Of a stretch of 15,363 nucleotides of DNA, positions 1 to 7,046 are shown piece by piece; position 1 is the stretch's first letter, and every line of letters begins with the position of its first letter. Position numbers and translations under genes: made by a program. Source of the stretch: an uncultured Clostridia bacterium (GTDB taxonomy: Bacteria > Bacillota > Clostridia > Oscillospirales > Butyricicoccaceae). The notes beneath the pieces were generated by a model, which was not told where the DNA came from, ran no database searches, and saw only the letters and a list, made by a program, of their open reading frames with translations. The stretch spans positions 17,681-33,043 of the forward strand of contig CAJUJQ010000017.1 of NCBI GenBank assembly GCA_910586575.1, given 5' to 3'.

Positions 1-213
1 AACACCGGCGGCGACAACACCGGCGGCGACAACACCGGCGGCGACAACACCGGCGACACCGGCAACGGCGGCGACAACACCGGCGACACCGGCAACGGCG
101 GCGACAACACCGGCGACACTGGCAACGGCGGCGACAACACCGGCGACACCGGCAACGGCGGCGACACGACCGGCGGCACCGAAGGCAGCACGACTGGCGG
201 CACTGAAAGCGGC
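1..213 (+). repeat. in-frame 15-bp / 30-bp coding tandem repeat
   Basis: Three copies of the 15-bp unit aacaccggcggcgac lie at 1-45. Four copies of a 30-bp unit that starts aacaccggcgacacc and continues ggcaacggcggcgac lie at 46-165, with a single C-to-T change at position 120. Two diverged 24-bp units (acgaccggcggcacc-type) follow at 166-213. All units are multiples of three, so gain or loss of copies keeps the frame. The near-perfect identity suggests recent expansion, and the array probably continues leftwards beyond the window. Confidence 0.93.
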
Positions 214-381
214 GATGCCGCAGCTGAGAAGGCAGCAGCAGAGCAGGCAGAAGCGCAGCGGAGAGCTGATATTCAGGCGGAGATTGAGCGTTTGTTAATC
301 GAGCTTGGACAGTGTGAGGAAGGCTCCGAGCGATATGTTGAGCTTACTGCACAGATTAATGCGCTTCGGGCGCAGCTCTAA
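1..381 (+). CDS. C-terminal part of a Asn/Thr/Gly/Asp tandem-repeat protein (5' end outside window)
   Basis: The reading frame is open from the first base and stops with TAA at 379-381, giving 126 residues of a larger protein. Residues 1-55 are in-frame repeats: three copies of N-T-G-G-D, then four copies of the ten-residue unit NTGDTGNGGD, then two imperfect TTGGTE-type units (nt 166-213). The remainder is Ala/Glu/Gln-rich and predicted helical, possibly a short coiled coil, ending in N-A-L-R-A-Q-L. There is no LPXTG motif, membrane anchor or recognisable domain in the visible part. Low-complexity Gly/Thr/Asn/Asp linkers of this kind occur in secreted or surface proteins of Firmicutes, so a cell-surface role is possible but cannot be shown without the N-terminus. 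The last 40 codons are visibly poorer in GC than the repeat part. It ends before the terminator at 469-497. Function unknown. Confidence 0.8.
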   Translation, partial: NTGGDNTGGDNTGGDNTGDTGNGGDNTGDTGNGGDNTGDTGNGGDNTGDTGNGGDTTGGTEGSTTGGTESGDAAAEKAAAEQAEAQRRADIQAEIERLLIELGQCEEGSERYVELTAQINALRAQL

Positions 382-468
382 TTGCAATGGACAAATCATG
401 AAAAGGGGTTTACGGCCTTTCACTTAACTAAGCACACATCCCTTTTTCATATTTTTCTCCCCCTATTG

Positions 469-497
469 AAAAAACCACCCTTTCCGGGTGGTTTTTT
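469..497. terminator. bidirectional intrinsic terminator between repeat-protein gene and tetR
   Basis: The perfect 12-bp stem aaaaaaccaccc (469-480) pairs with gggtggtttttt (486-497) around the loop tttcc. The arm sequence gives a run of six T on both strands, so it can stop the rightward gene ending at 381 and the leftward tetR gene ending at 503. Confidence 0.9.
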
Positions 498-502
498 CCT
501 GC

Positions 503-1075
503 CTAAAGGATTTTCCGCAGATCCTCCTTGCCTTTTTCGGTCAGCAGCAGCGAGAGCAGCTGCCACAGGCAGCGCCGGGTTTCCTGGGGGTCGGGCTTGC
601 CGTCCAGCAGCTCTGCCGGACGGCAAAACAGCAGCATTCCAAGCAGGGCTTGTTCGAGCGCGTCCCGCGCGGGGTCTGGGCGCAGCAGCCCGGCGGCTTC
701 CAGCGCGTCCAGCGCGCCGGTGAGCAGCTCGCCGATATGGCATATGACCAGCCGATGCAGCCGTTGTACCTGGCGCGCTTCCTCTTTGTCCCGGATGTCC
801 AACATCATCCCCTGGCTGCGCCGTTCCAGGATGGACCGGAAAAAGCCGTCCAGCTCGCCGAGGTCAGAGGGCGGCGGCAGCGCCTTGCAGCGTTCGTGCC
901 GCGCCCGCATAACGGCTTCGATCAAGTCCTCTTTCCGTTTATAGTGATAGGTCAGGTTGCCGACACTGATGCCGAGCGCATCGGCAATACTGCGCATGCT
1001 GACAGCATTGCCGCCCGATTCATCGAACAGCCGTCCGGCGGTGTCCAGGATTTCGCTTTTCAAATCACGTTTCAT
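503..1075 (-). CDS. TetR/AcrR-family transcriptional regulator
   Basis: This is a 190-residue one-component repressor of the usual TetR size. The N-terminal DNA-binding domain is clear: residues about 5-25 form helix 1 (EILDTAGRLFDESG), and residues about 26-50 carry the helix-turn-helix (SMRSIADALGISVGNLTYHY), ending in the KRKEDL segment typical of the family. The C-terminal two thirds is the helical ligand-binding and dimerisation part, whose ligand cannot be read from sequence. The start at 1075 is supported by AAGGGGG on the minus strand (1090-1084) and by a promoter just upstream. A perfect inverted repeat lies between the -35 and -10 elements, which argues for autorepression. No efflux pump or enzyme is cotranscribed with it; the MATE gene is 3.3 kb away, so regulation of that gene is only a possibility. 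Family certain; target unknown. Confidence 0.93.
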   Translation of the reverse strand: MKRDLKSEILDTAGRLFDESGGNAVSMRSIADALGISVGNLTYHYKRKEDLIEAVMRARHERCKALPPPSDLGELDGFFRSILERRSQGMMLDIRDKEEARQVQRLHRLVICHIGELLTGALDALEAAGLLRPDPARDALEQALLGMLLFCRPAELLDGKPDPQETRRCLWQLLSLLLTEKGKEDLRKIL

Positions 1076-1101
1076 TCGGGGTTCCCCCTTCCGCTGCCTT
1101 T

Positions 1102-1130
1102 ATATTAGCACGTGCGTGCTAATTTGTCAA
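1102..1130 (-). promoter_or_regulatory. tetR promoter containing a perfect TetR-type operator
   Basis: On the minus strand TTGACA (1130-1125) and TAATAT (1107-1102) are separated by exactly 17 bases, a near-consensus sigma-A promoter, with a start site near 1095 and the ribosome binding site just after it. The 18-bp element TTAGCACGTGCGTGCTAA (1105-1122) has 8-bp perfect arms around a 2-bp centre and covers the spacer and half of the -10. A bound repressor would block RNA polymerase directly. This is the expected geometry for TetR autoregulation. Confidence 0.85.
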
Positions 1131-1145
1131 TTATAAGCAATTCCC

Positions 1146-1175
1146 TTGCGCGGGCGGGGGCGGATGTGGTATGAT
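1146..1175 (+). promoter_or_regulatory. extended -10 promoter of the Nudix gene
   Basis: TGG followed by TATGAT (TG at 1167-1168, hexamer 1170-1175) forms an extended -10. The -35 is weak: TTGCGC at 1146-1151 with an 18-base spacer. The gene start is about 44 bases downstream. The TetR operator lies some 24 bp upstream of this -35, so binding there need not block this promoter. Confidence 0.6.
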
Positions 1176-1218
1176 ATCAGCAGAAGCAGCCGGGCACGCC
1201 GGTTTTTGAGGTGGGATT

Positions 1219-1686
1219 ATGAAAAATGTAACGTTGTGCTATATTGAGCGCGGGGACCGCTGGCTGATGCTGCACCGCGTAAAAAAGAAAAATGACATCA
1301 ACCATGATAAATGGATTGGCGTCGGCGGGAAGTTCGAGGATAAGGAAAGCCCGGAGGAATGTATGCTGCGCGAGGCGCGGGAGGAAACCGGGCTGACGCT
1401 GACCGATTATCAATACCGGGGGCTGGTAACCTTTGTATCGAACGAGTATGAAACCGAGTATATGCACCTGTTCACGGCGGACGGCTGGACGGGGGAAATC
1501 GGCGCGTGCGACGAGGGGGAGCTGGAATGGGTCAAGAAAGCGGACGTGTTCGGCCTGCCGATTTGGGAGGGGGATAAAATCTTCCTGCGGCTGCTGATGG
1601 AGGGAAAGCCGTTCTTCTCGCTCAAGCTCCGGTACGAGGGGGAACGGCTGGCGGAAGCGGTGCTGGACGGGAAACCCTTATTGTGA
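1219..1686 (+). CDS. MutT/MutX-like Nudix hydrolase (probable 8-oxo-dGTP diphosphatase)
   Basis: This 155-residue Nudix enzyme hydrolyses nucleoside-diphosphate-X compounds; by resemblance to streptococcal MutX and MTH1-type proteins the likely substrate is 8-oxo-dGTP, which it would remove from the nucleotide pool. The complete Nudix box GX5EX7REUXEEXGU spans residues 37-59: G37, E43, R51-E52, E55-E56, G58. It is preceded by the characteristic W-I-G-V-G-G (32-37) and by the N-terminal strand TLCYIERGDRWLMLHR, as in MutX. Length matches the family (about 150-160). The start is set by GAGGTGG (1208-1214) and the extended -10 promoter. No terminator is visible after the stop, so read-through towards mutS2 185 bases downstream is possible. 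The fold is certain; the oxidised-dGTP substrate is inferred from family resemblance. Confidence 0.93.
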   Translation: MKNVTLCYIERGDRWLMLHRVKKKNDINHDKWIGVGGKFEDKESPEECMLREAREETGLTLTDYQYRGLVTFVSNEYETEYMHLFTADGWTGEIGACDEGELEWVKKADVFGLPIWEGDKIFLRLLMEGKPFFSLKLRYEGERLAEAVLDGKPLL

Positions 1687-1871
1687 ATCCTTAGGAACTG
1701 TTCAAAAATAACTTGCGGCAATCGCTTGCATCTTCGCCATACTGCGTTGCTTTTCCTTGACAGGCGACAGGCTGCCTGCGGAAACGCGCCTTGTCTGGCA
1801 AAGGAATCTGCGGCGCGCTTGCCACAATTTATTGCTGTTCCTTACGGGAAAATTTTAGTGGAGAATCTAGC
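1687..1871. other. intergenic region with long imperfect hairpin, upstream of mutS2
   Basis: I see no convincing gene or promoter here. TTCCTTGACAGGC (1753-1765) can pair imperfectly with 1788-1806 (GCC-T-TGTC ... AAGGAA) around a GC-rich interior containing CAGG-CTG-CCTG. The stretch has the feel of a dispersed intergenic repeat, but one copy cannot prove that. TTGACA at 1757-1762 lacks a -10 at a workable distance. Confidence 0.35.
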
Positions 1872-4265
1872 ATGAATCAATTAGGTGAAAAATCGCTCCG
1901 GACGCTCGAATATCCTGCCGTCCTGGAGCGCCTTGCCGCGAACGCGGCATCCAATAAAGCGAAAGAAATGGCGCTGACGCTGCGCCCCGCGGCGGATTTC
2001 GAGGATGCGGAGCTTGCCATGCGGCAGACAACTGACGCGAAAAATCTAATGCTGCGCAACGGTTCGCCGTCCCTGGGCGGCATCCGCGAGGTTTTGGCGT
2101 CTCTGTCCCGCGCCGACCGGGGCGGCGTGCTCAATTTCCGGGAGCTGCTCGATATCGCGTCGGTGCTGCAAGCGGCGCGGCTGACACAGGGCTATGTCGC
2201 CGACGAGGAGGAGAAAACCACGCTCACCCCTATTTTCCAGCGGCTTTCGGGCAACCGGGTGCTGGAAGAGCGGATTACCTCCTCTATTTTAAGCGAGGAG
2301 GAAATGGCGGACGGGGCGTCCCCCGAGCTGCTGCACATCCGCCGGGAGAAGCGCCGGATTTCGGGCAAGGTGCGTGAAACGCTGGGGCGTTTGGTCTCTG
2401 GGGAACGCGCCAAATATTTGCAGGAAGCGCTGATTACCCAGCGCGGCGGGCGCTTCGTCGTGCCGGTCAAGGCCGAGCACCGCGGCGAGATTTCCGGGCT
2501 GGTGCATGACGTTTCGTCGTCGGGCGCGACGGTGTTTATCGAGCCTTCGCAGGTCGTTGAGATTAACAACCAGATTAAGGTGCTGGAAGGGCGGGAAACC
2601 GCCGAAATCGAGCGCATCCTGTCCGAAATCTCGGCGGATGTGGCGGCGTGCCGCCTGGCCATTGAAGCCGATTACGGGGCGCTTTGCCTGCTGGACTTTA
2701 TTTTTGCCAAGGCGAAGCTCTCCTTTGACCTGAACGCGGACGCGCCGCATTTGGTTGCAGACGGCTACCATACCAAGCTTTTGCGGGCGCGCCACCCGCT
2801 GCTCGGGCGCAAGGCCGCCGTGCCCATCGATATTGCAATCGGCGGGGAATATGATACGCTGGTGATTACCGGTCCCAATACCGGCGGCAAAACGGTTTCG
2901 CTGAAAACGCTGGGGCTGCTCAGCCTGATGGCGGCGTCCGGCCTGCATATCTCGGCAAGCGAGCTTTCCGAGGTCTGTATTTTTGAAAATATCTACGCCG
3001 ATATTGGCGACGAGCAGTCGATTGAACAGAGCCTTTCGACCTTCTCTTCCCATATGAAAACCATCGTTTCCATTATGGACTGCTGCGCCCCCGGCGACCT
3101 TGTCCTGTTTGACGAGCTGGGCGCGGGTACCGACCCGGTCGAGGGTGCGGCGCTGGCGGTTTCCATCATCGGCTATGCGCGGCAGATGGGCGCGCGGGTC
3201 GCGGCGACGACGCACTATTCCGAGCTGAAAACCTTTGCGCTGATAACTGACGGCGTGGAGAATGCTTCCTGTGAGTTCGATGTAAAAACCCTGCGGCCAA
3301 CCTTCCGGCTGCTGACCGGTATCCCCGGCAAGTCAAACGCGTTCGCGATTGCGGCGCGGCTGGGGCTTCAGCCGGTGGTGCTTGACCGGGCACGGGAGCA
3401 GCTTTCGGCGGAAAGCACACGCTTCGAGGATGTCATTGCCGAGCTGGAAAAAGAGCGCCGCGATTTGGAGCGCTACAAAGCGGAGGCCGAGCGCCTGCGC
3501 GCGGCGGCGCAGAGCGAACGCGATCAGGCGGGCAGCCTGCGTGATAAGACGGCGGACGAGGCCGACCGCATTATCGAGGCGGCACGCTCCAGAGCCGACC
3601 TGATTTTGAAGGACGCGCGCATGACGGCGGAAACCGTCTTTGGCGAGCTGGATGAAATGAAGCGCGCCGCCAACGCGGACGCGAACGACAAAAACCTTGC
3701 GGCGGCACGCGCGGCGCTGCGCGGGGTGATTACGCAGACCGAAAACGAGCTTCGCAAAAGCAAGGAAAAGCGCACGGTTGCGCCCGGCGAGGTACGCCCG
3801 GTGCGCCCCGGCGACGAGGTGCAGCTGATTAACGTCTCGAATATTACGGCAACCGTGCTTTCCGTGCCCGACCGTGACGGCAATGTACAGGTGCAGGCGG
3901 GTATTATGAAAATGACGGTGAAAGAAAACGAGCTTCGCCCGGTGCGCAAGCCCGAGAAGCCAAAGCCCAAGGCGACCTTCCGCGCGGGCGCGGGCGGCGT
4001 GCGGGAGCTGCGGCTTGCGACCACGCCGAGTGAAATCGATGTGCGCGGCCTGTGCGCCGAGGAAGCCATTTTAGAGGTTGACCAGTTCATTTCCGGCGCG
4101 ATTTTGAGCGGCCATCCTTCGGTGCGCATTATCCACGGCAAGGGTACGGGCACGCTCCGCGCGGCCATCCAGAACCACCTGAAACGGAATAAGCGCTGCA
4201 AGACCGTCCGCAACGGCGTGTTTGGCGAGGGCGAGATGGGCGTTACCGTGGTGGAGTTCAAATAG
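1872..4265 (+). CDS. mutS2: MutS2: ATPase/Smr-domain protein (recombination control / collided-ribosome rescue)
   Basis: A 797-residue protein, close to the usual MutS2 length of about 785. It has no mismatch-recognition domain I and starts directly with the core/lever region (MNQLGEKSLRTLEYPAVLERL). The ABC-type ATPase follows: Walker A GPNTGGKT at 334-341 and Walker B LVLFDE at 410-415, then GAGTDP. A charged coiled coil covers about 505-635. The C-terminal Smr domain has D-V-R-G at 723-726 and H-G-K-G-T-G at 755-760. In Bacillus subtilis MutS2 binds and splits collided ribosomes; in Helicobacter it suppresses homeologous recombination; the Smr domain has nuclease activity in several homologues. 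The ATG at 1872 is chosen because homologues begin there and GTGGAG lies 8 bases upstream; an in-frame TTG at 1791 would add 27 unrelated residues. All catalytic motifs are intact. Confidence 0.97.
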   Translation: MNQLGEKSLRTLEYPAVLERLAANAASNKAKEMALTLRPAADFEDAELAMRQTTDAKNLMLRNGSPSLGGIREVLASLSRADRGGVLNFRELLDIASVLQAARLTQGYVADEEEKTTLTPIFQRLSGNRVLEERITSSILSEEEMADGASPELLHIRREKRRISGKVRETLGRLVSGERAKYLQEALITQRGGRFVVPVKAEHRGEISGLVHDVSSSGATVFIEPSQVVEINNQIKVLEGRETAEIERILSEISADVAACRLAIEADYGALCLLDFIFAKAKLSFDLNADAPHLVADGYHTKLLRARHPLLGRKAAVPIDIAIGGEYDTLVITGPNTGGKTVSLKTLGLLSLMAASGLHISASELSEVCIFENIYADIGDEQSIEQSLSTFSSHMKTIVSIMDCCAPGDLVLFDELGAGTDPVEGAALAVSIIGYARQMGARVAATTHYSELKTFALITDGVENASCEFDVKTLRPTFRLLTGIPGKSNAFAIAARLGLQPVVLDRAREQLSAESTRFEDVIAELEKERRDLERYKAEAERLRAAAQSERDQAGSLRDKTADEADRIIEAARSRADLILKDARMTAETVFGELDEMKRAANADANDKNLAAARAALRGVITQTENELRKSKEKRTVAPGEVRPVRPGDEVQLINVSNITATVLSVPDRDGNVQVQAGIMKMTVKENELRPVRKPEKPKPKATFRAGAGGVRELRLATTPSEIDVRGLCAEEAILEVDQFISGAILSGHPSVRIIHGKGTGTLRAAIQNHLKRNKRCKTVRNGVFGEGEMGVTVVEFK

Positions 4266-4355
4266 GCGGCGGGGATGGGCGCTCACGGTTCGTATTCCTC
4301 ATAATTTCGCCCGAAAAACGGCGGCTGCGGTGACGCTTTTTGGTCGCTATGCCGC

Positions 4356-4384
4356 TTGCAAAACCCCCGAAAATGTTCTATCCT
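4356..4384 (+). promoter_or_regulatory. possible promoter of the MATE gene
   Basis: TTGCAA (4356-4361) and TATCCT (4379-4384) are 17 bases apart and would start RNA near 4391, just ahead of the AAGGGGG ribosome binding site at 4401-4407. The -10 is only a 4/6 match. No terminator is visible between mutS2 and this point, so cotranscription with mutS2 is an alternative. Confidence 0.4.
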
Positions 4385-4415
4385 ATGTAAGAACGTTTGT
4401 AAGGGGGCTTTTGCC

Positions 4416-5774
4416 GTGAAAGACTTGACAAAGGGGAACCCTGCCCGGCTGATTTTGGCGTTTGCCCTGCCGGTCATGATTGGGAACCTGTTCCAATTAT
4501 TCTATAACCTTGCCGATACCCGCATTGTCGGCAGCTTTTTGGGGGACACCGCGCTGACCGCGGTCGGCGCGACCAACTCGCTGAACTCGCTGATTGTCGG
4601 CTTCCTGACCGGGCTTGCGAACGGCTTTGGCATCATCACCGCGCGGCACTACGGCGCGAACGACCCGAATCAGGTTAAGAAATCGGTTGCGTCGGTCGTC
4701 GTCCTGGGCGGCGGCATGGCGGTTTTGCTGACCGCGCTGTCGGTCGGCTTCCTGACCCCGCTGCTGCGCGTGCTCAATACGCCTGAGCAGCTGATTGGGC
4801 AGTCGGCGGCGTACTTCCGCGTGATTTTGTTCGGGCTGACGGCCTCTATCCTTTATAACGGCTGCGCGGCGGTGCTCCGCGCGGTCGGCGATACGGTGAC
4901 GCCGCTGGTGTTCCTCATCCTGTCCACGCTGCTCAATGTCGGCCTTGATTTGTTATTTGTCTGCGTGCTGAAATCCGGCATTGTGGGCGCGGCGACTGCA
5001 ACCGTGCTGTCGCAGATTGTCTCCGGCGTGCTGTGCGTACTGTATATCCGGCGGAAATATCCCATCCTGCACCCCGCGCGGGCGGATTTCCGGGTTTCAC
5101 CCTGGATGGCGGGGCAGATGCTCAGCGCGGGGCTGTCTATGGGTTTTATGATGTCGCTGGTCAATTTCGGCTCCGTGCTGCTGCAAGGGGCAATCAATAC
5201 CTTCGGTGAGGCGACGATTCTGGCGCATACGGCGGCGCGCCGCCTGACCGAGCTGTTTATGCTACCGTTCTCGGTCTTCGGCACGACAATGGCGACCTTT
5301 TCCAGCCAGAACTGGGGCGCGAAAAAGCCCGAGCGTATCCGCAGCGGGATTCTGCACTCGCTGGTTATCAGTTGGATTTGGTGCGCGGTGGTTATCCTGG
5401 CGATCTATACGATGGTACCGGCGCTGGTGCGCCTCGTGACGGGTACTTCCACACCGGAGGTTATCGAAACCGCATCGCTGTATCTGCGGATTGACGGGCT
5501 GTTCTATTTTGTCACGGCGGGTATCTGCGTGCTGCGCAATTCACTCCAGGGCATGGGCGATATGGTGACGCCGATTTTCTCCAGCCTGCTTGAGCTGTTC
5601 GGCAAGCTGGCGGTTGTGGTATTCCTGACGCCCCGGCTGGATTACATGGGTGTGATCCTCGCCGAGCCGATTGTCTGGGCAATTATGGTGATCCCGCTGA
5701 TTGTGGTCAGCGTGAAGCGCCTGCGCCGGAGCCGCTGCCCCGTGCAGCAGCCTGAGCCGGCCTCGGCGAAATAA
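4416..5774 (+). CDS. MATE-family multidrug/Na+ (H+) antiporter
   Basis: This 452-residue polytopic membrane protein is of the normal MATE length, with about twelve hydrophobic segments in two homologous halves. The first half opens with KDLTKGNPARLILAFALP, the usual start of clostridial MATE proteins (just after the initiating Met), followed by GNLFQLFYNLADTRIVG. The second half carries the family signature ATFSSQNWGAKKPERI. Such proteins use a Na+ or H+ gradient to export cationic drugs, dyes or metabolites; the substrate is not readable here. The GTG at 4416 is preferred because AAGGGGG lies eight bases upstream and homologues begin at this point; the in-frame TTG at 4356 falls in the likely promoter. 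The C-terminus is a short basic and Pro-rich cytoplasmic tail. Transcription ends at the strong hairpin right after the gene. Confidence 0.95.
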   Translation: MKDLTKGNPARLILAFALPVMIGNLFQLFYNLADTRIVGSFLGDTALTAVGATNSLNSLIVGFLTGLANGFGIITARHYGANDPNQVKKSVASVVVLGGGMAVLLTALSVGFLTPLLRVLNTPEQLIGQSAAYFRVILFGLTASILYNGCAAVLRAVGDTVTPLVFLILSTLLNVGLDLLFVCVLKSGIVGAATATVLSQIVSGVLCVLYIRRKYPILHPARADFRVSPWMAGQMLSAGLSMGFMMSLVNFGSVLLQGAINTFGEATILAHTAARRLTELFMLPFSVFGTTMATFSSQNWGAKKPERIRSGILHSLVISWIWCAVVILAIYTMVPALVRLVTGTSTPEVIETASLYLRIDGLFYFVTAGICVLRNSLQGMGDMVTPIFSSLLELFGKLAVVVFLTPRLDYMGVILAEPIVWAIMVIPLIVVSVKRLRRSRCPVQQPEPASAK

Positions 5775-5785
5775 AAGCGTAAAAA

Positions 5786-5824
5786 AGCGAACCGACGGTT
5801 GCAATCATCGGTTCGCTCTTTTTG
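5786..5824. terminator. bidirectional terminator between the MATE gene and the HExxH gene
   Basis: The 10-bp stem agcgaaccga (5786-5795) pairs with tcggttcgct (5808-5817). On the plus strand it is followed by TCTTTTT; on the minus strand by a run of six T (5786-5781). It serves two convergent genes. Confidence 0.9.
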
Positions 5825-5858
5825 CATTGTGGGCTGATGAGTTCGTCAGCGGAAAGCC

Positions 5859-6713
5859 TTACGCAATACCGGCAGGCGCTTTCGCGCTGTCTGGTTCGGT
5901 TTCGGGTGTGGGCTGTTCCGTTTTGGCAGCGGTTACAGTACGGGTCGTGCCGCCCGAAATGTAGGTTTTCCCACATTCGGGGCAGATATCGGTGTGCAGC
6001 GTTACGCTTTGGCTGACGACCTTGCGGCCCTCCTGCTGCGCCTTCACCTGCTCGTGGGAAACATGCTCCATCTCATGGCCGCGCACGGCGGACGCGACGT
6101 TTTCCGGCGCAATCCGGGTCGGGGTCTGGTAGGAAACGCTCATATCGTCAGAGCCGTCCTGATACTTGCGCTGTTCGCAGGTTTCGCACTTGCCGTCCTC
6201 GGCCGCCTTCTGTACGCCCTCTGCGCCGACTGGTTCGCCGCTTTCGGCGGCTTCCTCCTCCGCGCCGGGATATTGGATTCGCAGGCGTACCGCCGCTTCG
6301 GCGGCGTCCATGCCGGGATAGGTGGGAATCCCCTCCCAAGCGGATACGGGCATGTTCATCGGGCTTTCCGCACCGACGTTTTTCAGCAGGGCGTTGGCTC
6401 GCGAAGCATTGTCCTGCGGCATGTTTTCGGCGTATTGGATCCGCATGCGCACGGCTTCATCCGCTGCGTTCAGGTTCCAGCTGGGCACGGTGTGGCCGAT
6501 GGGGGACGGCGCATCCGCGCGCACGACGGGGACGGGGCGCACCTGCTCAACCGGCGTGTCCGGGGAAGCGGCCTTTTTTGCGCCGTAGCCGATGGGCGAA
6601 ATCTGCCCCATGTTCTGCGCGTTGCGGACTGCCGCCGCGATTCCGTAGGAACCGCCATACGAGCCGCCGCCGGGGAAGCTGTAATAGGCACTCAAGCCAG
6701 AAATTCCAGTCAT
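5859..6713 (-). CDS. predicted zinc-binding HExxH protein with two CxxC pairs (SprA-like metalloprotease candidate)
   Basis: A 284-residue protein without signal peptide or membrane segment. The N-terminal half is Gly/Ala/Pro-rich and probably disordered, with two copies of a short motif: AADEAVRMRIQY (83-94) and AAEAAVRLRIQY (137-148). The C-terminal core runs from C176-E-T-C179 through the KYQDGSDD segment (183-190) to H213-E-M-E-H217 (HExxH) and C244-P-E-C247. HExxH is the zinc site of many metallopeptidases, and the two CxxC pairs could form a zinc ribbon. The arrangement recalls the SprA-related putative metalloproteases, but this assignment is from memory and not secure. The ATG at 6713 is chosen because AAAGGAGGT (6729-6721) lies eight bases upstream; the GTG at 6722 overlaps that ribosome binding site. 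It is a single-gene unit ending at the shared terminator. Substrate and pathway unknown. Confidence 0.8.
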   Translation of the reverse strand: MTGISGLSAYYSFPGGGSYGGSYGIAAAVRNAQNMGQISPIGYGAKKAASPDTPVEQVRPVPVVRADAPSPIGHTVPSWNLNAADEAVRMRIQYAENMPQDNASRANALLKNVGAESPMNMPVSAWEGIPTYPGMDAAEAAVRLRIQYPGAEEEAAESGEPVGAEGVQKAAEDGKCETCEQRKYQDGSDDMSVSYQTPTRIAPENVASAVRGHEMEHVSHEQVKAQQEGRKVVSQSVTLHTDICPECGKTYISGGTTRTVTAAKTEQPTPETEPDSAKAPAGIA

Positions 6714-6960
6714 CTCTGTCACCTCCTTTGTCGTTTATCATCTGTCAGAGACTGGCCCGCCCGGGGGCGGGACGGTTGGTTGCTGCGGCTGTTTCATTTT
6801 GCAGGGGCGGGATTCCCGCTGCATGCGGCAATATTTAACGGATGCGGGTAAAACATATTGAGCGATCATGCCCGCTCTGCCCCCATCACAATATCGCCCG
6901 CTAGGTCTATATAATAGTATAGCACGAATCCGTGAAATTTCAAGGGGAGGGACAGCTGTC
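6714..6960. other. leader of the HExxH gene and divergent intergenic region
   Basis: This is roughly 200 bases of leader for the leftward gene plus its candidate promoter. It contains the GC palindrome-like element cccgcccgggggcggg (near 6753-6768), a 43-codon minus-strand ORF (6869-6738) of doubtful reality, and the 10-bp palindrome GACAGCTGTC at 6951-6960. No larger gene is visible on either strand. Confidence 0.5.
6916..6943 (-). promoter_or_regulatory. candidate promoter of the HExxH gene
   Basis: On the minus strand TTGAAA (6943-6938) and TATACT (6921-6916) are separated by 16 bases. A start near 6909 would give a leader of almost 200 bases. The spacer contains CACGGATTCGTG, an imperfect palindrome (CACG arms) that could be an operator. 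On the opposite strand TATAAT at 6910-6915 could be a divergent -10, but no good -35 accompanies it. Confidence 0.5.
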
Positions 6961-6988
6961 TTTCGCGCCCAGTATTTTTTGCTGTAAT
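6961..6988 (+). promoter_or_regulatory. weak candidate promoter of the toxin mRNA
   Basis: TGC followed by TGTAAT (6980-6988) resembles an extended -10; the matching -35 (TTTCGC, 6961-6966, 16-base spacer) is poor. A start near 6995 would give a leader of about 130 bases before the toxin ORF. TATAAT at 6910-6915 is an alternative. Confidence 0.3.
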
Positions 6989-7046
6989 TTACCGAAGGCT
7001 CTGCTGTACTGGAATGTGCATGACGGGCTTGGAATAGCCTTGGGCT

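Noticed and set aside
1..213. CRISPR-like direct repeats
   Set aside because: Units are contiguous without spacers, in a single open frame, and all multiples of three; this is a coding tandem repeat.
488..1108. 206-residue plus-strand frame antisense to the TetR gene
   Set aside because: The opposite strand encodes a clear TetR protein with ribosome binding site and promoter; this frame runs through the terminator and operator and has no domain.
1791..1871. Longer MutS2 start at TTG 1791
   Set aside because: It adds 27 residues not found in MutS2 homologues, lies within a hairpin and lacks a ribosome binding site; ATG 1872 fits better.
2289..3215. 308-residue minus-strand frame inside mutS2
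   Set aside because: It is a shadow of a GC-rich gene whose ATPase motifs are on the plus strand.
4356..4415. Longer MATE start at TTG 4356
   Set aside because: It overlaps the likely -35, has no ribosome binding site, and adds residues absent from the family; GTG 4416 follows AAGGGGG.
4266..4415. Riboswitch or terminator between mutS2 and the MATE gene
   Set aside because: I found no long stem with conserved loop motifs and no stem followed by a T-run; only a weak promoter could be supported.
5994..6851. 285-residue plus-strand frame opposite the HExxH gene
   Set aside because: It has no ribosome binding site or recognisable domain; the minus strand has AAAGGAGGT, HExxH and CxxC motifs.
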